Positions 1 through 5,922 of a stretch of 6,898 nt of DNA are shown here, piece after piece; position 1 is the stretch's first letter; the number at the start of each line of letters is the position of its first letter. The position numbers and the translations under genes were made by a program. The DNA is from Bacteroidota bacterium. Lineage in GTDB: Bacteria; Bacteroidota; Bacteroidia; Chitinophagales; Chitinophagaceae. The DNA is taken from assembly GCA_028876035.1 (NCBI GenBank), contig JAGWTK010000206.1:1-6898 (forward strand), given 5' to 3'. The notes below the pieces were generated by a model. That model did no database searches. It had not been told where the DNA came from and saw only the letters and a program-made list of their open reading frames with translations.

Positions 1-8
1 GAACGAGG

Positions 9-34
9 TTCAAAGTTTAAGGTTTAAAGTTTAA
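9..34. repeat. Left arm of TTTAAGG-type inverted repeat
   Basis: This AT-rich tract is made of GTTTAA words. Positions 15-27 (GTTTAAGGTTTAA) are the exact reverse complement of the 13-bp unit TTAAACCTTAAAC, which occurs twice at 173-200. A further GTTTAA follows at 29-34. The arm and its partner bracket about 137 bp of more complex sequence. Low-complexity arms like this suggest a dispersed intergenic repeat or the end of a small non-autonomous element. The family is not recognised with certainty. Confidence 0.65.
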
Positions 35-35
35 T

Positions 36-170
36 GTTCTTTCTGTGTAGCTGCATGTGTTTTTGCGGAGTTGGCTGATAATGCAAGGGAGTCGCAACTA
101 CGTCGTCAATTTTTTGGGATGCTCCCAGGCACGAAGAGTGCAATTTTACAAGTTGCCGCACATGTAGAAC
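36..170. other. Structured non-coding block between the repeat arms (candidate REP/MITE-like core)
   Basis: The block is bounded by GTTCT (36-40) and AGAAC (166-170), the first of several nested inverted repeats. Inside it, GCAACT (94-99) pairs with AGTTGC (151-156), and GGGAG (87-91) pairs with CTCCC (122-126). A tight hairpin GCAC-GAAGA-GTGC lies at 129-141, and GGGATGCTCCC at 116-126 can also fold on itself. An open frame runs through the block, but its only start is a TTG and it reads on into the repeat arm, so it is not called as a gene. The nested stems between repeat arms suggest a mobile structured element, such as a REP-like sequence mobilised by an IS200-type transposase. That identity is inference. 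Confidence 0.4.
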
Positions 171-171
171 T

Positions 172-200
172 CTTAAACCTTAAACTTTTAAACCTTAAAC
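172..200. repeat. Right arm: tandem pair of TTAAACCTTAAAC
   Basis: Two identical 13-bp units, TTAAACCTTAAAC, lie at 173-185 and 188-200 and are separated by TT. One exact copy in the opposite orientation lies at 15-27, so the two tracts form an inverted repeat around 36-170. The arm ends 73 bp before the start of the threonine-synthase gene. Confidence 0.7.
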
Positions 201-201
201 A

Positions 202-252
202 TCATAACCCTACGTTATACACCATAAGAAACTTGACTAAAGTGGGTTATGA
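202..252 (+). promoter_or_regulatory. Inverted repeat in the leader of the threonine-synthase gene
   Basis: TCATAACCC (202-210) and GGGTTATGA (244-252) are perfect 9-bp reverse complements separated by 33 nt. They end 21 bp before the start codon at 274. The pair could form a leader RNA hairpin that limits translation or transcription, or it could be a spaced protein-binding site. No convincing TAnnTTTG box was found here, so the thrC promoter is not placed. A role in regulation is inference from position. Confidence 0.4.
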
Positions 253-273
253 CATTGGTCCTAGCTTCGCATC

Positions 274-1458
274 ATGACAGCTATTCCTGAAACATTTTCC
301 TATGCAGCTGCGTTGGCATGCGCACGCTGTGGCCGGCCATATCCTATCCACCAGATTCAACAGTTTGCCGATTGTTGTCAGCAACCGCTGCTGGTGCAGT
401 ACGACTGGGAGCCGGGCTTCTGCAAAGAAGATTTGCTGTTTCGCGAAAAAACAATGTGGCGCTATTTTGAAGCACTGCCGGTATCTGAACGAAAACATAT
501 CATTAGCCTTGGTGAAGGAATGACGCCTTTATTCCAACTCAGTTCCCTGGGCAGTGAGCAAGACTTTGCTGACTTATGGATGAAAGATGAGTCGGGAAAC
601 CCAACTGGTTCATTCAAAGCCCGTGGCATGAGTGTAGCGATATCCAAAGCAAAAGAACTGGGTATCCATCGGTGTATTGTTCCAACTGCGGGTAACGCAG
701 GTGGCGCCCTGGCAGCCTACTGTGCTAAAGCCGGTATGGAATGCACCGTGGTCATGCCCCGGCATACACCATCAGTGTTCAAAGATGAGTGCAGATTGTA
801 CGGGGCGAACCTGGTGTTGGTAGACGGGCTGATTAGCGACTGTGCGAAGAAAGTAGGAGAGGTTAACCGGGAGAAAGACTGGTTCGATCTTTCGACGCTT
901 AAAGAACCGTATCGCCTGGAAGGGAAAAAAACCATGGGGTATGAACTGGCCGAGCAATTCAACTGGCAATTGCCCGATTATATTTTGTACCCTGCCGGCG
1001 GCGGTACCGGTTTAATCGGGATATGGAAAGCATTTAAAGAAATGCTTAGTGCGGGGTGGCTTGCTCCGGGAACAAGCTTACCGAAAATGATTGCGGTACA
1101 ATCGATGGAATGCGCGCCACTGGTACGTGCTTTTTATCAACCACAACAATGGAAGCAGGGCTTTCAACCCCAGCCCTCTATCGCGAACGGCCTTGCCGTT
1201 CCTTATCCTTTTGGGATGGATATGATGCTGGAAGTGTTACAGCAAAGCGGGGGATTAGCGATGGCGGTGAGTGAATCGGCCATAAAAAAAGCGTTGCAAC
1301 AGGTAGCCAGGCAGGAGGGTTTATTGATTTCCCCTGAAGGGGCTGCTACCTGGGCGGCATTGCTGCAATTGCGCAACGCAGGGCATATAGACCCCGGTGC
1401 CAGGATTGTGTTGCTCAACACCGGAAGCGGCTATAAATACCTCGAAAATTTGCAATAA
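274..1458 (+). CDS. thrC: Threonine-synthase-family PLP enzyme with N-terminal zinc-knuckle-like segment
   Basis: The 394-residue product is a cytoplasmic fold-type II pyridoxal-phosphate enzyme. Threonine synthase converts O-phosphohomoserine to threonine and phosphate. The N-terminus has Cys16-x2-Cys19 and an adjacent Cys34-Cys35 pair before PLLVQYD, resembling the zinc-ribbon start of long archaeal-type enzymes but with irregular second-pair spacing. The PLP lysine is Lys115 in NPTGSFKARGM. TAGNAGGALAAY (138-149) is the substrate-binding Asn loop, GGGTGLIG (242-249) the cofactor phosphate loop, and NTGSGYKY (382-389) the region near the pyridine nitrogen. Length is normal. The start is fixed by an in-frame TAG at 262-264, and there is no Shine-Dalgarno sequence. 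Threonine synthases usually read SFKDRG at the lysine, so SFKARG leaves substrate specificity open. Another beta-replacing or dehydratase-like activity is the alternative. The gene ends 24 bp from the convergent lpxD. Confidence 0.8.
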   Translation: MTAIPETFSYAAALACARCGRPYPIHQIQQFADCCQQPLLVQYDWEPGFCKEDLLFREKTMWRYFEALPVSERKHIISLGEGMTPLFQLSSLGSEQDFADLWMKDESGNPTGSFKARGMSVAISKAKELGIHRCIVPTAGNAGGALAAYCAKAGMECTVVMPRHTPSVFKDECRLYGANLVLVDGLISDCAKKVGEVNREKDWFDLSTLKEPYRLEGKKTMGYELAEQFNWQLPDYILYPAGGGTGLIGIWKAFKEMLSAGWLAPGTSLPKMIAVQSMECAPLVRAFYQPQQWKQGFQPQPSIANGLAVPYPFGMDMMLEVLQQSGGLAMAVSESAIKKALQQVARQEGLLISPEGAATWAALLQLRNAGHIDPGARIVLLNTGSGYKYLENLQ

Positions 1459-1482
1459 CGGTGAAGCCTGCCCGAAAATGTT

Positions 1483-2535
1483 CTATGCGTTCAATTTTTC
1501 CGCCAGCAGCTGTTTTACCAGTTGCTCCAGGTCCTGGATTCTTTTTTCCATTTCGGGGAGATTCTTCGCAACGGCCTGTGCACGGATGGCCTGGCTATAA
1601 TTATAAGCCGGCGTTCCGGTAACGGAAGTATTTGGCTTGAGTGATTTTCCAAGACCCGATTGTGCATTCACTTTTGCGCCATCACCCAGCTGCAGGTGGC
1701 CGGCAATGCCCGCCTGTCCGCCAATCATTACACCATTCCCAATTTTACTACTGCCACTTACACCGGCCTGCGCCGCGATAACGGTGGAACGGCCTACTTC
1801 AACATTGTGCGCGATTTGGATCAGGTTGTCGAGTTTCGCCCCTTTCTTAATCAGTGTTGAACCCATGGTTGCCCGATCGATAGTGGTGTTCGCGCCAATT
1901 TCTACTTCGTCTTCAATAACTACATTACCAATCTGCGGCACTTTTTTGAAACTGCCATCGGCCTGCGGCGCAAAACCGAAACCATCGCTGCCGATAACGG
2001 TGCCCGCATGTATGGTAACACTCTTGCCTACGACGCAGCCATGATAGATTTTTACGCCCGCATTCAATATGGTGTTGTCGCCAATGTGCACATTATCGCC
2101 CAGGTAAACCTGCGGATGAATCTTTACATTATTGCCTACCTGCACATTATTTCCAACATAGGCGAATGCGCCCACAAACACATTGCTTCCGAGCTTCGCA
2201 GATTTTGCAATGTATGATGGCTCCTGGATACCCGTTAACTGCTGCGACATGATCTCTTCATATTTCGCAAGCAGGGTAGCAAACGCGGTATAGGCATCTG
2301 CTACACGGATCAGCGTTGCGGCAATGGGTTGTTTCAGTTGCAGCGACTCATTCACGATGATTACTGAAGCGCCCGTTGTATAGAGGAAATCTTCATATTT
2401 AGGATTGGCCAAAAAAGAGAGTTGTCCGGCAACCGCCTCTTCGATCTTTCCGAAACCGCCTACTTCTGCAGCGGCATCTCCCTCGGTAGTTCCGTTGATT
2501 AACATCGCAATCTGTGCAGCAGAAAACCTGGTCAT
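1483..2535 (-). CDS. lpxD: UDP-3-O-acylglucosamine N-acyltransferase LpxD
   Basis: LpxD carries out the third step of lipid A synthesis in the cytoplasm: it transfers a hydroxyacyl chain from acyl carrier protein to the 2-amino group of UDP-3-O-acylglucosamine. All parts are present in the 350 residues. An N-terminal uridine-binding domain (about 1-100) includes QLSFLANPKYEDFL. A left-handed beta-helix of hexapeptide repeats covers about 107-310. The catalytic histidine is His243 in IQIAHNVEVG, with GSDGFGFAP at 182-190 and TTIDRATMGST at 217-227. A charged helical tail (about 325-348) closes the trimer-type architecture. The start codon at 2535-2533 gives a normal N-terminus and lacks a Shine-Dalgarno sequence. 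It lies 50 bp downstream of the HD gene on the same strand, so co-transcription is likely. lpxC/fabZ and lpxA, common partners downstream in Bacteroidota, do not follow. Confidence 0.96.
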   Translation of the reverse strand: MTRFSAAQIAMLINGTTEGDAAAEVGGFGKIEEAVAGQLSFLANPKYEDFLYTTGASVIIVNESLQLKQPIAATLIRVADAYTAFATLLAKYEEIMSQQLTGIQEPSYIAKSAKLGSNVFVGAFAYVGNNVQVGNNVKIHPQVYLGDNVHIGDNTILNAGVKIYHGCVVGKSVTIHAGTVIGSDGFGFAPQADGSFKKVPQIGNVVIEDEVEIGANTTIDRATMGSTLIKKGAKLDNLIQIAHNVEVGRSTVIAAQAGVSGSSKIGNGVMIGGQAGIAGHLQLGDGAKVNAQSGLGKSLKPNTSVTGTPAYNYSQAIRAQAVAKNLPEMEKRIQDLEQLVKQLLAEKLNA

Positions 2536-2585
2536 AGTTGATGGTTTGTGTAAGGATTGGGGTCAAAAACCGTGCATGTCAATGT

Positions 2586-3806
2586 TCATGCCTTGTAAAA
2601 ACAAATATAAAATTTTTTCATTGGGGTCGACAGGTTGTGTTGTATCAGCGCATTGTCTACCCGTGAAATATCCGTCACTGTTCCGTCTTTGAACAAAATA
2701 TGAATTCTTTCTTCCCTGGGGTTGTAGGTGGTATTGCTGGCTTCCCCGCTAAACGCAAGATAGGTTGCTTCTTCAGCGCTGATGCCAAGCTTCTTTGAAA
2801 CAGACAGGCGAATCGCTGCAACCTGCGCTTCCGTGAATGGCTCAGCCTGGAATTTTACTTTCAACAATTGCCGGTCTACCAATGAACGACAAAGCAAAGA
2901 CAAAATCTTATCCGGATGATCCATCCAGTTTTTAATTGTGCTGAGTAAATCATAGTCATCCATCTGGCAGAATTTGTCGAGATGTGCTTCGATAGACGCA
3001 GCCGCTGCAGGATTTTGCAGGAAGAAGTCCAGTCCAGCCGATACCGCATGCAGGTCAACGCCCTGCCTGATCAGCTCCCGCGCCCTCGAGAGAATATGAA
3101 CCACGGTTTTCTCGGCACCCATCACCGTTTTATGGAGATATACCTGCCAGTACATCAACCGCCTTGATACAAGGAATTTTTCAATGGAATAAATGCCTTT
3201 CTCTTCCACCATTAATTCACCCTCGTGCACGGTGAGCATTTTCAGGATCCGGTCGTAACCAATCACACCCTCTGATACACCGGAGAAAAAACTGTCACGT
3301 GTGAGGTAATCCATCCGGTCTACATCCAGTTGCCCGCTCACCAGTTGCGATAAGAATCTTTTGTGGTATTCGCCCGTGAATATTTTGATGGCCAAATCCA
3401 GCTGGCCTTCAAAAATCCGGTTTAGTTCCTGCATTATCAGCAGTGAGATTTTCTCGTGGTGCACATCCTGTAATAAATGTTGTTCCAACGCGTGCGAAAA
3501 AGGTCCATGTCCCACATCGTGCAAAAGAATGGCCAGCTTCGCACCTAATTCCTCCGCTGGTGTAATGTCGGCTCCCTTGCTTTTTAATTCGGAAAGCGCA
3601 CAGCACATTAAATGATAAGCGCCCAGCGAATGGTGAAGACGGGTATGCACGGCGCCGGGATAAACAAGGGATGCAAATGCCATCTGGTGAATACGCCGGA
3701 GCCGCTGGTAATACGGATGAGCAATGATCTGCAACAGCAAAGGATGATCGATGGTAATAAACCCATACACAGGGTCATTGATTATTTTTCTTGACTGGAC
3801 AGCCAT
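2586..3806 (-). CDS. HD-domain nucleotide phosphohydrolase (dGTPase/SAMHD1-like)
   Basis: The 406-residue soluble protein belongs to the HD superfamily branch that includes SAMHD1 and bacterial dNTP triphosphohydrolases. Metal ligands are visible in order: His59 in RLHHSLG, His96-Asp97 in LLHDVGHGPFSH, and Asp163 in LDVDRMDYLTRD. His100, His105, His117, Arg164, Tyr167 and Arg170 sit where SAMHD1 has its catalytic and phosphate-contacting residues. The C-terminal part (about 250-406) is less conserved and may be regulatory or used for oligomerisation. By homology it should hydrolyse a nucleoside triphosphate or a related phosphoester. The substrate is not determined and no gene symbol is justified. 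The start at 3806-3804 gives a typical N-terminus (KIINDPVYGFI). Bacteroidota commonly place such an HD gene just upstream of lpxD, as here, for unknown reasons. It is divergent from porX. Confidence 0.88.
   Translation of the reverse strand: MAVQSRKIINDPVYGFITIDHPLLLQIIAHPYYQRLRRIHQMAFASLVYPGAVHTRLHHSLGAYHLMCCALSELKSKGADITPAEELGAKLAILLHDVGHGPFSHALEQHLLQDVHHEKISLLIMQELNRIFEGQLDLAIKIFTGEYHKRFLSQLVSGQLDVDRMDYLTRDSFFSGVSEGVIGYDRILKMLTVHEGELMVEEKGIYSIEKFLVSRRLMYWQVYLHKTVMGAEKTVVHILSRARELIRQGVDLHAVSAGLDFFLQNPAAAASIEAHLDKFCQMDDYDLLSTIKNWMDHPDKILSLLCRSLVDRQLLKVKFQAEPFTEAQVAAIRLSVSKKLGISAEEATYLAFSGEASNTTYNPREERIHILFKDGTVTDISRVDNALIQHNLSTPMKKFYICFYKA
2602..2609 (-). promoter_or_regulatory. Candidate internal -7 box for lpxD
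   Basis: On the minus strand this reads TATATTTG, a full match to the Bacteroidota -7 consensus TAnnTTTG. It lies inside the last codons of the HD gene, about 67 bp before the lpxD start. Twenty-one nt upstream, the -33 position reads CTG rather than TTG. It could give lpxD HD-independent transcription. The motif is short and the local sequence is AT-rich, so a chance match is possible. Confidence 0.35.
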
Positions 3807-3837
3807 ACTGTTGTTTATTTGTTAAATCAACCTTTGC

Positions 3838-3867
3838 GTGCAGCGGACAAAAATACAAAGGCTGCAC
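3838..3867. promoter_or_regulatory. Inverted repeat GTGCAGC...GCTGCAC in the divergent promoter region
   Basis: GTGCAGC (3838-3844) and GCTGCAC (3861-3867) are perfect 7-bp reverse complements with a 16-nt spacer. The spacer contains the candidate minus-strand -7 box of the HD gene. A second overlapping pair, CCTTTG (3831-3836) and CAAAGG (3856-3861), lets the region fold in alternative ways. The position suits an operator for the HD gene and possibly for porX. The binding protein is unknown. Confidence 0.4.
3848..3855 (-). promoter_or_regulatory. Candidate -7 box for the HD gene
   Basis: The minus strand reads TATTTTTG, matching TAnnTTTG. It lies about 42 bp before the HD start codon, implying a leader of roughly 35 nt. 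No TTG was found at the -33 distance, so support rests on the -7 element and its placement. Confidence 0.4.
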
Positions 3868-3875
3868 AGATAAAT

Positions 3876-3883
3876 TACATTTG
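3876..3883 (+). promoter_or_regulatory. Candidate -7 box for porX
   Basis: TACATTTG matches TAnnTTTG and lies 72 bp before the porX start, so a leader of about 65 nt is expected. There is no TTG at -33. The -33 region would overlap the HD gene's -7 box at 3848-3855. Confidence 0.4.
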
Positions 3884-3901
3884 TTTCCCGGGCTTTTGAT
3901 T

Positions 3902-3913
3902 TGAAGGCCTTCA
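3902..3913. promoter_or_regulatory. Perfect 12-bp palindrome in the porX leader
   Basis: TGAAGGCCTTCA is a perfect uninterrupted palindrome 42 bp before the porX start codon and 18 bp after its candidate -7 box. It would lie in the early transcribed leader. A repressor or autoregulatory site for a dimeric protein is the natural reading. No regulator can be named. Confidence 0.35.
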
Positions 3914-3955
3914 GTGAATGTATCCGATTAAAGAACGCATAAACCTCTTTCCCGT

Positions 3956-5518
3956 ATGGCCATCGCAACAATACTTTGGGTAGATGATGAAATTGAAAGC
4001 CTGCAGTCGCAAAAATTATTTCTGGAGAATAAAGGTTATGCGGTACACACACTCACCAATGGGTTCGATGCGATAGAATATGTGAAAGAGCACCAGGTAG
4101 ACGTAGTGCTGCTGGATGAATCGATGCCCGGCATTACTGGTCTCGAAACGATCGCCAAGATAAAAGAAGTCAATCAGCAGGTGCCGGTTGTGCTGATCAC
4201 CAAGAATGAAACCGAAAACCTGATGAATGAAGCCATTGGCAGCCAGATCAGCGACTATCTTATCAAGCCCGTTAATCCCAACCAGGTTTGGTTAAGCCTT
4301 AAAAAAATACTGGATAACAAAAGGCTGGTTGCCGAAAAAACAACGGCTGCTTACCAGCAACAGTTCCGCAACCTGTTCATGGCGCTGAACAGTAATCCCG
4401 ATTACAACGAGTGGATGGACATCTATAAGAAATTGGTGTATTGGGAACTGGAAATGGGAAAGAGCGACAGCCCGGAAATGATGGAAGTCTTTCAATCACA
4501 AAAACAGGAAGCCAATACAGAATTCTTCAAATTCATCTCGAAAAATTACCTGCCCTGGGTTAATCCAAAGCTGGCTCCTTCCAAAGCGCCGGTGATGAGT
4601 CATACACTCATGCGCGAAAAAGTATTCCCGGTGATTGAGAAGGGCGTTCCCACTTTTTTCATCCTGATCGATAACCTTCGGTTTGACCAATGGAAGGCAA
4701 TTCAACCCATTTTTGCCGATAGCTTCCGCCTGCTGGAAGAAGAAACGTTCTACAGCATTCTGCCAACCGCTACCCAATATAGCCGCAATGCGATCTTCGC
4801 CGGGCTGATGCCGGTGGACATCGAAAAGCAATTTCCCAACCAATGGAAAAACGATGAAGAAGAGGGCGGAAAGAATTTATTCGAGGAGGAGTTTCTGCGC
4901 GGACAAATCCGGCGCTTAAAACAGGAGCACCTGAAAGTATCTTACACGAAGATCGTGAACAACCAGGCCGGCCAGGATCTTGTCAACAACATCCACAACC
5001 TGCTGGGCAACGACCTGAATGTAATCGTCTACAACTTCGTAGATATGCTGAGCCATGCCCGTACTGAAATGGAAGTCCTCAAGGAACTGGCGGGCGATGA
5101 AATGAGCTATCGTTCACTTACCCGCAGCTGGTTTGAACATTCGCCGCTGCACCAGGCCCTGCGCAGGATTGCTGATAAAAAGATCAACATCGTGCTGGCA
5201 ACCGATCATGGTACGGTTCGTGTGAAAACACCGTACAAAGTGATCGGCGACAAGCAAACCACCACCAATCTCCGCTATAAACACGGACGTAACCTCAATT
5301 ATGAACCGAAAGAAGTACTCGCTTTCCGCGATCCGCGCGAAGGTGGCCTTCCGGTGCCTACGGTAAACTCCTCCTTTATCTTTGCAAAAGAAGACGGGTT
5401 TCTCTGCTATCCCAACAATTACAATTATTATGTGAATTACTATCGGAACACATTTCAGCACGGCGGTGTTAGCCTCGAAGAAATGATTGTTCCGGTGGTA
5501 AGAATGACCAGTCGGTAG
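3956..5518 (+). CDS. porX: PorX: response regulator fused to a PglZ (alkaline-phosphatase-fold) domain, type IX secretion regulator
   Basis: The 520 residues match PorX, the cytoplasmic response regulator paired with histidine kinase PorY that controls type IX secretion genes in Bacteroidota. The receiver domain (1-120) has the acidic pair Asp10-Asp11, phosphoacceptor Asp54 in LLDESMPG, Thr82 and Lys104. A helical linker (about 125-205) follows. The PglZ domain (about 230-515) keeps the alkaline-phosphatase metal site: Asp239 in LIDNLRFDQW, the nucleophile Thr in PTATQYSR (271 or 273), Asp363 and His367 in NFVDMLSH, Asp417-His418 in ATDHGT, and His502 in QHGGVS. Published PorX work reports zinc-dependent cleavage of cyclic and linear oligonucleotides. 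All sites needed for that appear intact. No classical DNA-binding output domain is seen. Length is normal for PorX. The start follows a leader without a Shine-Dalgarno sequence. Its kinase is not in the window. Confidence 0.95.
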   Translation: MAIATILWVDDEIESLQSQKLFLENKGYAVHTLTNGFDAIEYVKEHQVDVVLLDESMPGITGLETIAKIKEVNQQVPVVLITKNETENLMNEAIGSQISDYLIKPVNPNQVWLSLKKILDNKRLVAEKTTAAYQQQFRNLFMALNSNPDYNEWMDIYKKLVYWELEMGKSDSPEMMEVFQSQKQEANTEFFKFISKNYLPWVNPKLAPSKAPVMSHTLMREKVFPVIEKGVPTFFILIDNLRFDQWKAIQPIFADSFRLLEEETFYSILPTATQYSRNAIFAGLMPVDIEKQFPNQWKNDEEEGGKNLFEEEFLRGQIRRLKQEHLKVSYTKIVNNQAGQDLVNNIHNLLGNDLNVIVYNFVDMLSHARTEMEVLKELAGDEMSYRSLTRSWFEHSPLHQALRRIADKKINIVLATDHGTVRVKTPYKVIGDKQTTTNLRYKHGRNLNYEPKEVLAFRDPREGGLPVPTVNSSFIFAKEDGFLCYPNNYNYYVNYYRNTFQHGGVSLEEMIVPVVRMTSR

Positions 5519-5584
5519 GCATTGCTGCGCTTTATTAACCTATTGTGGAAAAACAAACCGCGTGATTGCTTTCACACCGGGATA

Positions 5585-5605
5585 TCGCGGTTAAATTTGC
5601 CGCGA
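5585..5605. promoter_or_regulatory. Hairpin/operator around the -7 box of the small gene
   Basis: TCGCGG (5585-5590) and CCGCGA (5600-5605) form a perfect 6-bp inverted repeat with a 9-nt spacer. The spacer holds TAAATTTG (5592-5599), a full match to the Bacteroidota -7 box. A TTG lies at 5566-5568, 23 nt upstream, slightly farther than usual for -33. Transcription would begin about 5602-5606, only about 8-18 nt before the start codons at 5614 and 5620. A weak terminator for porX is less likely because no T-tract follows. Confidence 0.45.
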
Positions 5606-5613
5606 CCCATTTT

Positions 5614-5895
5614 ATGAGCATGAAGTACAACCAGGCAACACTCGATAAAATTGAAAACATCCTCGATGAAACCGGCTATGTTGTCCGATACGAAAGGGGC
5701 AATTTCCAGAGCGGCTATTGCATTCTCGAAGAGAAAAAGGTAGTCGTACTGAATAAATTCCTGCAAATGGAAGGTCGGATCAATACGCTGGTGGATATCA
5801 TTCCGCAGCTCAATATCGCGGTAGACCAATTGTCGGCTGAAGCAAAAAAAATGTACGCCGACGTTCTCGCACGCTTTGAGGCAGAAGAAAAATAG
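5614..5895 (+). CDS. Small conserved-looking protein of unknown function (about 91-93 aa)
   Basis: No function is recognised. The product is soluble, with no signal peptide or membrane segment. It opens with an amphipathic helix (NQATLDKIENILDETG), followed by beta-like stretches (YVVRYER, GYCILEEKKVVVLNKFL) with a GNFQSGYC turn. The end is helical and acidic (LSAEAKKMYADVLARFEAEEK). Two ATGs are possible, 5614 (93 aa) and 5620 (91 aa). The longer frame from the TTG at 5566 is rejected because it reads back through the candidate promoter hairpin. The gene starts 95 bp after porX and ends 27 bp before the MBL-fold gene on the same strand, so co-transcription with that gene is likely. Codon use and the sensible secondary-structure pattern support a real gene. 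Similar short proteins probably occur in related Bacteroidota, from memory rather than a search. Confidence 0.75.
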   Translation: MSMKYNQATLDKIENILDETGYVVRYERGNFQSGYCILEEKKVVVLNKFLQMEGRINTLVDIIPQLNIAVDQLSAEAKKMYADVLARFEAEEK

Positions 5896-5922
5896 GCTTT
5901 CTACGCGTGGCCATTCCAGCAT

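Noticed and set aside
71..277. A 68-codon open frame on the plus strand through the repeat element
   Set aside because: It starts with TTG, runs through the low-complexity TTAAAC repeats and overlaps the thrC start. It is better explained as the structured non-coding core.
249..290. A 13-codon frame (ATG ACA TTG GTC CTA ...) overlapping the thrC start, considered as a threonine attenuation leader peptide
   Set aside because: It has only one Thr codon and no following terminator hairpin with a T-tract, so an attenuation role is not supported.
1459..1482. Shared terminator between the convergent thrC and lpxD genes
   Set aside because: No stable hairpin with flanking A/T tracts could be found in the 24-bp gap or just inside the gene ends.
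1637..2044. A 135-codon plus-strand frame inside lpxD
   Set aside because: It is antisense to the hexapeptide repeats of lpxD, and its proline/serine-rich composition is typical of a shadow of a repetitive gene.
5519..5580. Terminator after porX and a DnaA-box-like TTGTGGAAA
   Set aside because: There is no hairpin plus T-tract, and the DnaA-like word does not match TTATNCACA or its complement and stands alone.
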